Below, piece after piece: positions 33,121 to 41,657 of a DNA stretch of 46,351 nt. The notes under the pieces are model-generated. The model ran no database searches, was not told the origin of the DNA, and saw only the letters and a list, made by a program, of their open reading frames with translations. The stretch spans positions 1 through 46,351 of the forward strand of contig NZ_LVCV01000190.1 in NCBI RefSeq assembly GCF_001647195.1, written 5' to 3'. The position numbers and the translations under genes were made by a program. This stretch comes from Rhodococcus sp. EPR-157. GTDB lineage: Bacteria; Actinomycetota; Actinomycetes; Mycobacteriales; Mycobacteriaceae. The number at the start of each line of letters is the position of its first letter. The stretch's first letter is position 1.

Positions 33121-33566
33121 TGTTCTGCCCTCTTCCTCTGGCGCGGGTTCCGCAACCCTACTGTGCGTAGGCGTCGACGCAGTGCACCCACGGCCGTGTC
33201 CCACGCCAACGTGCGATGAGGTGGGGCAGGAAACGCATCGGCGATCCGCGCTTCCGGGGAGGTCGCACGAACGGCCGGATGACTACCCTCGCGTCGAGTC
33301 GAAATCGGTTGGGAAGCGATGAATCGACCACGAAATGCCTGTACAAGCGGGGTGTCGTTTGCGAAGTGGGCTGCGTGGGTAACTGGAACGAGTGGCGACG
33401 TCGAACCGTCGCCGATCTCGTGTAGATGATCCCGGGCGTGGGCCGGGGACACGACGCGTCCAGCATGTGGTGCTCCCGAATTCCAATACTGCATCAAGGT
33501 CGGTTCTTGGTGACAGCAGTCGTGGACGGGTACGAGTCCGAATCCAGGCAACAGTGAGGCCAATCC
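33121..33566. other. Gene-poor stretch
   Basis: 446 bases in which I support no gene. A minus-strand frame is open across most of it, but codon third positions switch character between frames near 33400 and no family is recognisable. It could be a decayed gene. GAGGC at 33550-33560 is part of the upstream context of the next gene. Confidence 0.4.
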
Positions 33567-33929
33567 ATGACTAACGACGTCGAAAAGCGGTGGCACGACT
33601 CCCATGGCTTTCGATCTGCCGCGCGTTACACCGTTGCGGTGATCGTGTCGGCCGTGGCGATACTGGTGGCTTGCATCATGTGGGCGGTGTGGGGGACGAA
33701 TGCGGGCGCCTGCGATGACGCAGCATTCGTTGTATGCGCGGATCCTGAACGAACGATTCTCGTCACCGTTCCTCCGGCACTCCTGCTTGCAGGTGGAATA
33801 GGCGCGTTCGTACAGACCTATCGGGTGTGGCGCAGGGGCGGGGCGTGGCCGATCTGGCAAGGAGCCGGGTGGGTGCTACTGACTTTCATGGTGATCTACA
33901 TGGGAATGGCAGTCAGTGTTGATCGCTGA
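33567..33929 (+). CDS. Hypothetical membrane protein with three transmembrane helices
   Basis: A 120-residue protein. Helices lie at about residues 20-42 (YTVAVIVSAVAILVACIMWAVW), 65-85 (ILVTVPPALLLAGGIGAFVQTY) and 97-115 (GWVLLTFMVIYMGMAV). The first extracytoplasmic loop holds two Cys (GACDDAAFVVCADPE) that could pair. No family recognised. It is followed by a 122-base gap and the alpha/beta hydrolase gene. Confidence 0.68.
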   Translation: MTNDVEKRWHDSHGFRSAARYTVAVIVSAVAILVACIMWAVWGTNAGACDDAAFVVCADPERTILVTVPPALLLAGGIGAFVQTYRVWRRGGAWPIWQGAGWVLLTFMVIYMGMAVSVDR

Positions 33930-34051
33930 ATATCCAGCGGCTCCACCGCAGTGGCGCGGTTGGGTGTCCCAGGATGCACTTATTCGTGCCACTGGCGGCG
34001 GAGCCGCCAAGGGATCGACGTCGGAAGTTGAACTGAGAAGGATGTCATTCA

Positions 34052-34954
34052 GTGTTGAGTGAAGATACGTCGGGCGCACGCGCCGTGCCGCGCACACGTG
34101 AGCTCGCGAGTCACTGGGTCCGGTTCGTCGACCACGGCAGCGGCCCGACGGTGGTGTTGGTGCACGGGCTGATGGGCACATTGCACGACTGGGATCCTCA
34201 GATTGCCGACTTGTCAGCGCACTTCCGGGTCATCGCGGTGGATCTGCCAGGGCACGGTGAGTCCGACAAGACCCCGGGAGACTACTCGTTGAGCGCGCAC
34301 GCTGCGACCATCCGCGACCTCCTCGTCGACCTCGGAGTCGACTCGGCCACGATGGTCGGGCATTCGTACGGCGGAGGGGTGTCGATGCAGATGCTCTACC
34401 TCTTCCCCGAAATGGTGGACGGTATCTGCTTGATCGCCAGCGGAGGTCTGGGACAGGAAGTGAACCCCGTGCTGCGAGCGGCATCGATGCCGGGTAGCGG
34501 GATCGCGATTCCGTTCGCCGCGTCCTCCGTTGTCCGCGGTGTGCTCGGCGGTGTGCTCGGCGCACTCAAAGGGCTTCGGGTCTTCACGATGAGTGCGGGC
34601 GACCGACGGGCGTGGAGGAATTTCGCCTCCATGTCCGACGCGCCTACCCGTCGAGCTTTCCTATCGACCGCCAGATCGGTGATCGACTACCGCGGACAAA
34701 CCGTCAACGCCACCAGGCTCCTCTCGTCGTTCTCCGACAAGCGGGCGTTGCTGGTCTGGGGTGACAAAGACGCCATCATCCCTCTCGCCCATGCACATTC
34801 GGTTCGAGATCAGATGCCCGTCGGAACCGTCATCGAAGTCGTCGCGGGAGCAGGACACTTCCCGCACCTCGACGAGCCCGAACAATTCGCGTCGGTGTTT
34901 CGTACGTTCATGTCCTCGGCCGACGAACACGCCCCACCGCAAGTGGGGGCGTGA
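34052..34954 (+). CDS. Alpha/beta hydrolase
   Basis: A 300-residue hydrolase. Oxyanion-hole motif HGLMGTLHDWDPQ, nucleophile elbow GHSYGGG (Ser about residue 109), the acid in LLVWGDKDAIIP and the His in GAGHFPHLDEPEQF are all in place. The fold includes esterases, C-C bond hydrolases and lipases; the substrate is open. The GTG at 34052 is preceded by AGAAGG. The gene ends 475 bases before the hydroxyquinol cluster, so it is not clearly part of that cluster. Confidence 0.93.
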   Translation: MLSEDTSGARAVPRTRELASHWVRFVDHGSGPTVVLVHGLMGTLHDWDPQIADLSAHFRVIAVDLPGHGESDKTPGDYSLSAHAATIRDLLVDLGVDSATMVGHSYGGGVSMQMLYLFPEMVDGICLIASGGLGQEVNPVLRAASMPGSGIAIPFAASSVVRGVLGGVLGALKGLRVFTMSAGDRRAWRNFASMSDAPTRRAFLSTARSVIDYRGQTVNATRLLSSFSDKRALLVWGDKDAIIPLAHAHSVRDQMPVGTVIEVVAGAGHFPHLDEPEQFASVFRTFMSSADEHAPPQVGA

Positions 34955-35097
34955 AAGCGCTGGCTCGCGTACACTCCCTGACCGGCCCGTGCACTTCACT
35001 ATCGAAGGGGCCACCCGACGTCCGGCGCGATGTTCCAAACGCGCTGGGCTGTCGTCGCCGGCGGAATGTGCCTGCGTTAGATACACACCGTCTGCTG

Positions 35098-35144
35098 GTT
35101 TACAACACTCCTGTGCGTTGTAAACGGACGGTGTTGTTGTAAAC
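35098..35144. promoter_or_regulatory. Triple GTTTACAAC repeat cluster in a gene-free gap
   Basis: GTTTACAAC (35098-35106), GTTGTAAAC (35117-35125) and GTTGTAAAC (35136-35144). The first two form a perfect 9-bp-arm inverted repeat with a ten-base centre; the last two are direct repeats 19 bases apart. This looks like a two-site operator. No gene starts near it: the region 34955-35429 holds no gene I can support, and the AraC start is 285 bases downstream. It may be the control site of a lost gene or a distal site for the AraC gene. Confidence 0.55.
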
Positions 35145-35429
35145 GTGGGGGAGCCAGGTATCGGCGACTTCTGCGGCCTCGGCGACCAATATGGAATCCT
35201 CGAGCGCGTTGTCTATGGTGAAGCTCGGGCTGAAGTCACGGGACAGCATCGCAACCCACAGATAATGGCACCGCCTCGGTATATTCTCCAGCGAGTTGGA
35301 CAGTTGGATTTGCTGTTGGACACTGGGGTCTGTGCCTGAATTCTGCGACGGCCGGGAGAAACGGTGCATCCTGATAATCTGCGTTTAGATCCGGAGAAAT
35401 AAGCACTCCGACGGAGGAGACTCTCGATC

Positions 35430-36374
35430 ATGTCCATCGCCGAGTTCTCCACCGCCGGACTTCCGTTTCCCGAGCGTCTCGAGCTCTGGGAAGGCCACAA
35501 CGCCGACGTGCTCATCGGGCTGCGCTGCCGCCGATTGGAATCCGCCCAGCTCGAGGCCTCCGAGAGGAACGTGCAGCTCGAATCGGTCCAACTGGCTCGC
35601 GTCATCGGGACCTCTCACGTCGTGGAGAGGGACGCGGAGCTCATTCGTCGTCGGCCTTCCGACTCGGTGATGATGTATTTCAGCCTTGTCGGCGATGCGT
35701 TCTTCTACTCCGAGGACGGCGTCCGCACCGTCGGCCCGGGCCAGGTGCTCCTGTGCGACGCCGACAAGGCCTTCATGCGTGGTTTCTCCCACGGACTCGA
35801 AGAGTTGGTCGTGAAGATGCCCCACTCGGTGTTCGGTGATGTGTCGGGGCTGACCTCGTTGCGATCCCCGATGGTCTTCGACTTCTCCGCGAACGGCAAC
35901 GTGCACGCTGCGGCCCTCGCCCAGCAGGTCGGTCACGCGACTCGTTCGGCCGATCCCACCGCGCCCGACGAGCGCGCGATCCTCGAACTCGTCTCCGTGC
36001 TGGCCACTGGCGCGCGTGCGGATCTCAGCTCGGCGCATCGGGCATCTGCCCGGGCCTTCATCGAGCGTCGACTGTTCGATACATCGTTGTCCGCTACTGC
36101 GGTGGCAAGCGCGGTCGGTATCAGCGCGAGACAGTTGTCTCGGGTGTTCGCAGCCGACGGGACAAGCGTGCCCAAGTACATCCTTCAACGACGGCTCGAC
36201 CTCGCACATGCACGGCTGACGACACCGTCGGCGGCAGCAACGACGATCGCCGAGATTGCCCACGACTGCGGGTTCACCTCCGCGGCATACTTTTCCAACG
36301 CCTTCGCGACCAAGTTCGGCGCGCGGGCATCCGATGTTCGTCGCGACGCGGTCATCGCTCGATCGGCCGGTTGA
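35430..36374 (+). CDS. AraC family regulator of the hydroxyquinol cluster
   Basis: A 314-residue regulator. The N-terminal ~190 residues form an AraC-binding-like (AraC/NahR/XylS type) sensor domain with SDSVMMYFSLVGDAFFYSEDGVRTVGPGQVLL, and the C-terminal double HTH spans about 205-305 (VASAVGISARQLSRVFAADGTSVPKYILQRRLDLAHARL). GGAGGAG at 35416-35421 serves the ATG. It is the first gene before the hydroxylase, maleylacetate reductase and hydroxyquinol dioxygenase genes and most likely activates them in response to a resorcinol- or hydroxyquinol-type compound. Confidence 0.92.
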   Translation: MSIAEFSTAGLPFPERLELWEGHNADVLIGLRCRRLESAQLEASERNVQLESVQLARVIGTSHVVERDAELIRRRPSDSVMMYFSLVGDAFFYSEDGVRTVGPGQVLLCDADKAFMRGFSHGLEELVVKMPHSVFGDVSGLTSLRSPMVFDFSANGNVHAAALAQQVGHATRSADPTAPDERAILELVSVLATGARADLSSAHRASARAFIERRLFDTSLSATAVASAVGISARQLSRVFAADGTSVPKYILQRRLDLAHARLTTPSAAATTIAEIAHDCGFTSAAYFSNAFATKFGARASDVRRDAVIARSAG

Positions 36375-36506
36375 ACCTTTCCGAATCCGCCACTTCTTCT
36401 CCTTTGCGCCGCAATACGGCGGCATCCTTCGGCGTCGTGCATGTGATGCCCGACACTGATGTGAAGGACCCGCGATAAGCGTCGGGCTCGGCGAAGGGTG
36501 TGTGCA

Positions 36507-37262
36507 ATGCCGGTGTTCGACGACGGTCAGCAGGCGACCGAGCCGCCCGACTCCGCTGTGGTCGAGACTGATGTTCTCATCATCGGTTCGGGCCCCGCGG
36601 GTGGTAGCGCGGCTCTCCTTCTGTCCACGCTCGGTGTCCCCAACATCATGATCACCAAGTACCGATGGACGGCCAACACACCTCGCGCCCACATCACGAA
36701 CCAGCGTGCGATGGAGATCTTCCGGGACGTCGGCATCGACGACCAGGTGCTGGCCGACGCTACCGAGCACGGACTCGTCGGTGACACCGTGTTCTGCACC
36801 TCGATCGCCGGCGAAGAAATCGGTCGAATCCGCACGTGGGGAACCGGGGCCGATCGCGAGGCCGACTACCAGCTCGCTTCGCCGTGCCTGACAGTCGACA
36901 TCCCGCAGACCTACCTCGAGCCGATCCTGGTCAAGAACGCCACGATGCGTGGGACCCAGGCTCAGTTCTCGACCGAGTACTTATCCCATGTGCAGGACGC
37001 AGACGGTGTGAACGTGTCCTCCTGCAACCTCGCATGGAAGATCGCGGCGGTTCTGAACGGTCAGGCCGGCGAGTCGCTACTCGACACCTATTCAGCTGAG
37101 CGCGCCCCGGTCGCTGAGCGAATCGTCAAGCGAGCCAACCGGTCCAGTCGCGAATTCGCCGATCTGTTCCACGCTCTCCGCGTCAACGATGCGAAGGCGG
37201 AAGAGGAGATGATCGGGCGAGACGCTCTCTGGCAGGCTTCGACTGCGGTTCTCGCACGATGA
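36507..37262 (+). pseudogene. Flavin phenol/resorcinol hydroxylase with internal deletion and lost C-terminus
   Basis: The frame is open (251 residues) but full-length relatives have about 600. The N-terminus is normal (VLIIGSGPAGGSAALLLSTLG, FAD motif; then TPRAHITNQRAMEIFRDVG). At about 37012 the sequence jumps from LSHVQDADGVNV to SSCNLAWKIAAVLNGQAGESLLDTYSAERAPVAERIV, omitting roughly 200 residues including the DG motif and GDAxHxxPP. After ADLFHALR it ends within about 35 residues, so the C-terminal thioredoxin-like part is also gone. In frame but missing essential FAD-site residues, it is very unlikely to be active. AAGGG precedes the ATG; the end overlaps the next gene as ATGA. Confidence 0.85.
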
Positions 37263-38335
37263 CCTACGAGTTCTCGTACAACGCGAATCCGATGCGAGTG
37301 CGATTCGGGTCGGGTGCACTCTCGGCTGTGGCAGACGAACTCGACCACGTCGGCCTTCGACGCGTCCTGGTCCTCTGCTCGCCCAGCCAGAAGGACACCG
37401 CCGAATCTCTGGCGTCGATCCTCGGGGACCGCTGCGTGGGCGTCCGCGCCGACGCCGTGATGCATGTTCCCGCGGAAGTGGCTGCCCGGTCGAGCGCGGA
37501 GGCCCTCTCGCTCGGGGCCGACGGATGCGTCACGGTCGGCGGCGGTTCGTCGATAGGTCTCGGCAAAGCCATCGCGCTCGAGCACGGTCTCCCGATCGTG
37601 GCCGTCCCCACCACGTATGCCGGATCGGAAATGACCCCGGTCTGGGGCATGACGACCAACGGGCGCAAGGACACCGGTCGCGACAACAGGGTCCTGCCGT
37701 GCAGCGTCATCTACGACCCTGATCTGACGACGAGTCTGCCGGTCGGAATCTCTGTCACGAGCGGTATCAACGCCGTGGCTCACGCGGTCGAGGCGCTCTA
37801 CGCGCCCGACATCAGTCCAATCGTCGCCTTGATGGCCGAGGACGGTGTTCGCGCACTCGCGTCGGCACTCCCGGCGATAGTGGCGAATCCTTCCGACGCG
37901 CAGGCCCGCAGCGAGGCGCTCTACGGAGCCTGGTTGTGCGGAGCGACGCTCGGTGCCACCACGATGTCGTTGCACCACAAGCTCTGTCATGCGCTCGGTG
38001 GCTCGTTGAATCTGCCGCATGCCCCGACCCATACGGTGGTACTACCTCACGTTCTGGCGTTCAATCAGTCGGCGGCACCCGGCGCGGTGTCGGCCCTCTC
38101 ACGTGCCCTTCCTGGTTCCGGGGACCCGGCACGTCGGTTGTGGGATCTGTGCCGTGCGCTGGACGCGCCTCGGTCCCTCGCCGAATTGGGAATGAAGGAG
38201 GGTGACATCGACCGGGCCGCAGAAGAAGCGACGAGCCGATCGTACGGAAACCCCCGCCTCGTCACGCGCGAGGCGGTCACAGCCATTTTGCACGGAGCGT
38301 GGGCCGGCGACCGGCCGACCGATATCGGACAGTGA
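37259..38335 (+). CDS. Maleylacetate reductase
   Basis: A 358-residue iron-containing-alcohol-dehydrogenase-fold enzyme. It reduces maleylacetate to 3-oxoadipate with NAD(P)H. The cofactor loop GGGSSIGLGKAIALE and the segment PTTYAGSEMTPVWGMTTNGRKDTGRDNRVLP are characteristic of maleylacetate reductases, as is SVTSGINAVAHAVEALYA. It overlaps the hydroxylase remnant by four bases and precedes the dioxygenase gene by nine bases, so the three are one operon. It acts after ring cleavage of hydroxyquinol. Confidence 0.95.
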   Translation: MTYEFSYNANPMRVRFGSGALSAVADELDHVGLRRVLVLCSPSQKDTAESLASILGDRCVGVRADAVMHVPAEVAARSSAEALSLGADGCVTVGGGSSIGLGKAIALEHGLPIVAVPTTYAGSEMTPVWGMTTNGRKDTGRDNRVLPCSVIYDPDLTTSLPVGISVTSGINAVAHAVEALYAPDISPIVALMAEDGVRALASALPAIVANPSDAQARSEALYGAWLCGATLGATTMSLHHKLCHALGGSLNLPHAPTHTVVLPHVLAFNQSAAPGAVSALSRALPGSGDPARRLWDLCRALDAPRSLAELGMKEGDIDRAAEEATSRSYGNPRLVTREAVTAILHGAWAGDRPTDIGQ

Positions 38336-38344
38336 GAGAGAATC

Positions 38345-39244
38345 ATGACCGAGCAGACCATGACCGGACAATCCCAGGACGTCGTCGAGGAACGGCTGGT
38401 GGAGAACGTACTTCGATCGTTCGACGACTGCACCGACCCGCGTCTGAAGCAGTTGATGACCTCTTTGGTGCAGCATCTGCACGGATTCATTCGCGACGTG
38501 CGATTGACCGAAGAAGAGTGGAATACCGCCATCGGCTTCCTGACCGATGTCGGGCACATCACCGATGATCGCCGTCAGGAGTTCATCTTGCTCTCCGACG
38601 TCCTCGGGGCGTCGATGCAGACGATCAACGTCAACAACCCCGCCTACAAGGAGGCGACCGAAGCGACAGTGTTCGGTCCGTTCTTCGTCGACGATGCTCC
38701 GCGCATCGACAACGGCGGCGATGCGGCGGGAGGCGCTGCCGGACAACCGTGCTGGGTGGAAGGGACTGTGCGCGACACTGACGGTAACCCGATCCCCGAC
38801 GCACGCATCGAAATATGGGAAGCCGACGAAGACGGGTTCTACGACGTCCAGTACGACGACGCCCGGGTCTCGGGGCGGGCGCACCTGCACAGCAACGAAG
38901 AAGGGCGCTACTGGTTCTGGGCGCTGACCCCGACTCCGTATCCGATCCCGCACGACGGGCCGGTCGGACGAATGCTCGCTGCCACCGGGCGCGCACCGAT
39001 GCGTGCCTCGCACCTGCACTTCATGGTCTCGGCGCCGGGCCTACGGACTTTGGTGACGCACATCTTCGTCCGCGGCGACGAGCTGCTCGATCACGACACG
39101 GTGTTCGGAGTCAAGGAGTCTCTCGTCAAAGACTTCGTCGAGCAGCCCGCGGGAACGCCGACTCCCGACAGGCGTAATATCGGGGACAACACTTGGGCGA
39201 GAGTTGATTTCGACATCGTGCTCGCGCCGGTGGTTGTGTCCTGA
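38345..39244 (+). CDS. Hydroxyquinol 1,2-dioxygenase (intradiol)
   Basis: A 299-residue non-heme Fe(III) dioxygenase that cleaves 1,2,4-trihydroxybenzene to maleylacetate. The N-terminal helical dimerisation region (about residues 15-110) precedes the catalytic beta domain. The Fe ligands are visible: Tyr in GFYDVQYDD, Tyr in [12 protein letters not shown], and the two His in [23 protein letters not shown] and [14 protein letters not shown] are family-typical. ATG at 38345 is used; a second ATG at 38363 is possible. Last gene of the operon, followed by a convergent methyltransferase. Confidence 0.95.
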   Translation: MTEQTMTGQSQDVVEERLVENVLRSFDDCTDPRLKQLMTSLVQHLHGFIRDVRLTEEEWNTAIGFLTDVGHITDDRRQEFILLSDVLGASMQTINVNNPAYKEATEATVFGPFFVDDAPRIDNGGDAAGGAAGQPCWVEGTVRDTDGNPIPDARIEIWEADEDGFYDVQYDDARVSGRAHLHSNEEGRYWFWALTPTPYPIPHDGPVGRMLAATGRAPMRASHLHFMVSAPGLRTLVTHIFVRGDELLDHDTVFGVKESLVKDFVEQPAGTPTPDRRNIGDNTWARVDFDIVLAPVVVS

Positions 39245-39255
39245 GGGGCGTCGGT

Positions 39256-39891
39256 TCAGGAGGACTTGCGGGCCTGCAGACGTTCCACGAGCCCGAGGGT
39301 GAACCGTTCGATCTTCTCGACGGAGAAGTTCTCGTCACCGTCGACGAGGAGTGACGGACGGCGAAGGAAGTGCTCGCCGCCGACTGGAATGCTGATCAGT
39401 TCCACAAGTCGTTGTAGCCATCGAACGGGTCGGACGGACGACGCGACGTGGTCGGCGAGCAGCAGGGTTCCTCCGGGCCGCAAGACTCGTGTCATTTCGG
39501 CGAGCGCGTCGTCGGGGGAGGGGATGGCGCACAGGGAGAAGGTGCAGACAACGGTGTCGAACGATGCGTCGGGGAATTGCAGATGGTGTGCGTCTCCGAG
39601 AACGAGTCGAGCATCCGGCATGACGTTCTCGGCGCGGACCTGTGCGAGTGCGAGCATGTCCGGACTCAGCTCGATTCCTGTCAGGACCGTGCCGGTTGGG
39701 TAGTGATCGAGATTGAGCCCGGTCCCGACAGCGATTTCGAGGACCCGGCCACTGGCACGCGAACAGATCCAAGATCTGGTGTCCCGAAAAAGTACACGAT
39801 CGAGGAACGTCATGTGCTTGTCGTAGGTAGCCGACTGCGAGTCCCAGTAGCGCTGCCATCTGACGAGTCGGCGCGTCGATTCGTCTGGCAT
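39256..39891 (-). CDS. Class I SAM-dependent methyltransferase
   Basis: A 211-residue methyltransferase of the UbiE/PMT-like group. Motif I is VLEIAVGTGLNLDHYP, motif post-I GIELSPDMLALA, motif II DTVVCTFSLCAIP and motif III LRPGGTLLLADH. Substrate is probably a small molecule or lipid; arsenite or phospholipid methylation cannot be told from the sequence. The ATG at 39891 lies two bases after the MBL-rhodanese stop, so the two genes are cotranscribed. Confidence 0.9.
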   Translation of the reverse strand: MPDESTRRLVRWQRYWDSQSATYDKHMTFLDRVLFRDTRSWICSRASGRVLEIAVGTGLNLDHYPTGTVLTGIELSPDMLALAQVRAENVMPDARLVLGDAHHLQFPDASFDTVVCTFSLCAIPSPDDALAEMTRVLRPGGTLLLADHVASSVRPVRWLQRLVELISIPVGGEHFLRRPSLLVDGDENFSVEKIERFTLGLVERLQARKSS

Positions 39892-39893
39892 CG

Positions 39894-41270
39894 TCAGCCG
39901 GCTTCCGTCGTGATCCCAGCGTCGACCGCGTTCGAGTAGTCGTCGTCCACGAGCACCACGTCGCGTCCTGCCCGGTCGAGAAGACTGGCCGCTATGGAGG
40001 CGCGGTATCCGCTGGCGCAGTGCACCCACAGTTGCCCAGCAGGGAGGGTGTCGAGGCGTTCGAGCAGATGATGCATCGGAACATGTGCTGCGCCGGGGAT
40101 ATGTCCGGCGTCGTACTCGTCGTCACGCCTTACGTCGAGAATCACCGAATCGCCGTCGGTTGCGTCGTCAGCGGCGACGACGCTGGCCGGCAGTTCGGCG
40201 AAGGTGTGCAGCGGATACGACGAGAGCGGGGTGTCGCCACTGAGCTCCTCGGCCGAACCTGTTGCCGCGCCTTGTAATTCATCGACTCCGATGCGCACCA
40301 GCATTCGCTGTGCATCGGCCACCTGTTCCGCAGTGTCACCGATCAAGGACAATGGTGTCCCCCAGGGCATCAACCAGCCGACGTAGGTGGAGAACTGGGT
40401 TCCCAGTGCTATCCCGACACTGCCGTGAACATGGGATGCCGCGTACGCGGTCTGGTCTCGCAGGTCGACGATCCATTCGCCCGCATCGATGCGAGTGCGT
40501 AGCTCGTCGGCGTGCAGCGGACTCGGGGGTGTGAGGTCGGGAGCGGTAGGACCTTGGCGGTTCAGCGCACCCATGTGCGCATAGTAGGCCGGGTAGGCCG
40601 TCAGATTCGCGATCAGCTTTTCGACGAATGCATCCTCGTCGTCGGTGGTCAGCGCGTCGTTGCGTTGCTTCTCTTCTCCGATGGTTCCTCCGTCTCCGCC
40701 CGCTGCCGATCCCGACGAGCAGAAGCTGCCGAAGCCGTGCGTGGGGAAAACCTCTGTCGCATCGGGAAGTTCGGCGGCCAATCGTCGCGCGGAGTGGAAC
40801 TGGGCGCGAGTGAGTTCATCGGTGCGTGCGACATCGACCAGGTCGGTTCGACCCACCGAGCCATAGAGCAACGACCCTCCGGTAAAGACGGCGGGTGTCT
40901 CGTCGCCCTCGCTGATCACGTAGGACAGGTGAGTGTCGGTATGACCGGGAGTGGACAACACTCGGACGGTCATCTTTCCGACGACCAGCTCGTCACCGTC
41001 ACGAACAGCGTGTCGCTCGAACGAGACCTTGTCGTCGGCGTTGACGACGTAGGGGCAGCCGTTGCGTTGCGCGAGGTCGTATCCGCCGGTGACGTAGTCG
41101 TTGTGTATGTGGGTCTCGACGACCATCGCGCACGTGACGCCGTGTTCGGCGAGGACTTTCTCGACGCGATCGATGTCGCGTTGTGGATCGACCACAACGG
41201 CGGAGGTTCCGTCGTGGACAAGATAGCTACGGTCTCCGAGGTCTTCGGTCGAGATCACTTCGACGTGCAC
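39894..41270 (-). CDS. MBL-fold persulfide dioxygenase fused to two rhodanese domains
   Basis: A 458-residue fusion like the CstB/BLH-type sulfur enzymes. The N-terminal metallo-beta-lactamase domain (about residues 1-250) has ETHIHNDYVTG and STPGHTDTHLSY, metal-ligand motifs of ETHE1-type persulfide dioxygenases. The first rhodanese domain (about 255-350) lacks an active-site Cys (PWGTPLSLIG), and the second (about 360-455) has it in VHCASGYRAS. It should oxidise glutathione- or mycothiol-type persulfide or related sulfane sulfur. AAGGAG eight bases upstream supports the GTG at 41270 over the GTG at 41279. Confidence 0.93.
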   Translation of the reverse strand: MHVEVISTEDLGDRSYLVHDGTSAVVVDPQRDIDRVEKVLAEHGVTCAMVVETHIHNDYVTGGYDLAQRNGCPYVVNADDKVSFERHAVRDGDELVVGKMTVRVLSTPGHTDTHLSYVISEGDETPAVFTGGSLLYGSVGRTDLVDVARTDELTRAQFHSARRLAAELPDATEVFPTHGFGSFCSSGSAAGGDGGTIGEEKQRNDALTTDDEDAFVEKLIANLTAYPAYYAHMGALNRQGPTAPDLTPPSPLHADELRTRIDAGEWIVDLRDQTAYAASHVHGSVGIALGTQFSTYVGWLMPWGTPLSLIGDTAEQVADAQRMLVRIGVDELQGAATGSAEELSGDTPLSSYPLHTFAELPASVVAADDATDGDSVILDVRRDDEYDAGHIPGAAHVPMHHLLERLDTLPAGQLWVHCASGYRASIAASLLDRAGRDVVLVDDDYSNAVDAGITTEAG

Positions 41271-41402
41271 GACGATCACTCCTTGATGGTTGTACCAACG
41301 TACCTACTCAGCGTCTGAATAACGCTTGACCAGGGCTTGCTGCTCTGCTGCTCACGATGACGGGCGTCTTTCCAGTCAAACACCTGCTCGGGCGCAGCGC
41401 GA

Positions 41403-41570
41403 CTATTTCTTGGAGAACATGCGGGACAGGAATCCCGGCGACTTCGGATCGGCGGCGTGTCCTGTGCATCGATCGGATGCCGGAACGCCCCGCATCACTT
41501 GGTCGACGTGTTGGCCGCAACCCGCCCAGGTGGTCTTTCCACACTTCTTGCATTTGACTGCCCTGCACAT
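41403..41570 (-). CDS. Small Cys-rich zinc-ribbon-like protein
   Basis: A 55-residue protein, MCRAVKCKKCGKTTWAGCGQ.., with CxxC and further Cys/His (CGQHVDQVM, DRCTGH) that can form one zinc site. The C-terminus is basic and amphipathic (GFLSRMFSKK). Similar short proteins occur widely in actinobacteria without assigned function. AAGGAG precedes the ATG at 41570. A CsoR/CstR-type palindrome lies 36-53 bases upstream, so its transcription is probably repressor-controlled. Confidence 0.82.
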   Translation of the reverse strand: MCRAVKCKKCGKTTWAGCGQHVDQVMRGVPASDRCTGHAADPKSPGFLSRMFSKK

Positions 41571-41605
41571 GGCATCTCCTTCACTTGTCGAGCAATTCAC
41601 CCGAC

Positions 41606-41623
41606 TATACCCCATGGGGTATA
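41606..41623 (-). promoter_or_regulatory. CsoR/CstR-type operator, copy 1
   Basis: TATACCCCATGGGGTATA is a perfect 18-bp palindrome (TATACCC-CATG-GGGTATA). The CCC..GGG core with TATA flanks is like operators of the CsoR/RcnR/CstR family. It sits just upstream of the small Cys-rich gene and the MBL-rhodanese gene beyond it, and is repeated at 43475-43492. Confidence 0.78.
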
Positions 41624-41657
41624 TGAACGGCCGCGGTCGCGGAATTCGGCGGGGTTC

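Noticed and set aside
33117-33860. Minus-strand open frame across the gene-poor stretch.
   Set aside because: Low third-position GC in part of it, no ribosome site, and it overlaps the three-helix membrane protein gene.
35100-35369. Minus-strand frame with LLM-oxidoreductase-like text (SFTIDNALEDSILVAEAAEVADTWLPH).
   Set aside because: Too short, runs into the repeat cluster and has no second family motif; at most a trace of a lost gene.
35385-36770. 461-codon minus-strand open frame opposite the AraC and hydroxylase genes.
   Set aside because: The plus-strand genes have clear domains and ribosome sites; this frame has none.
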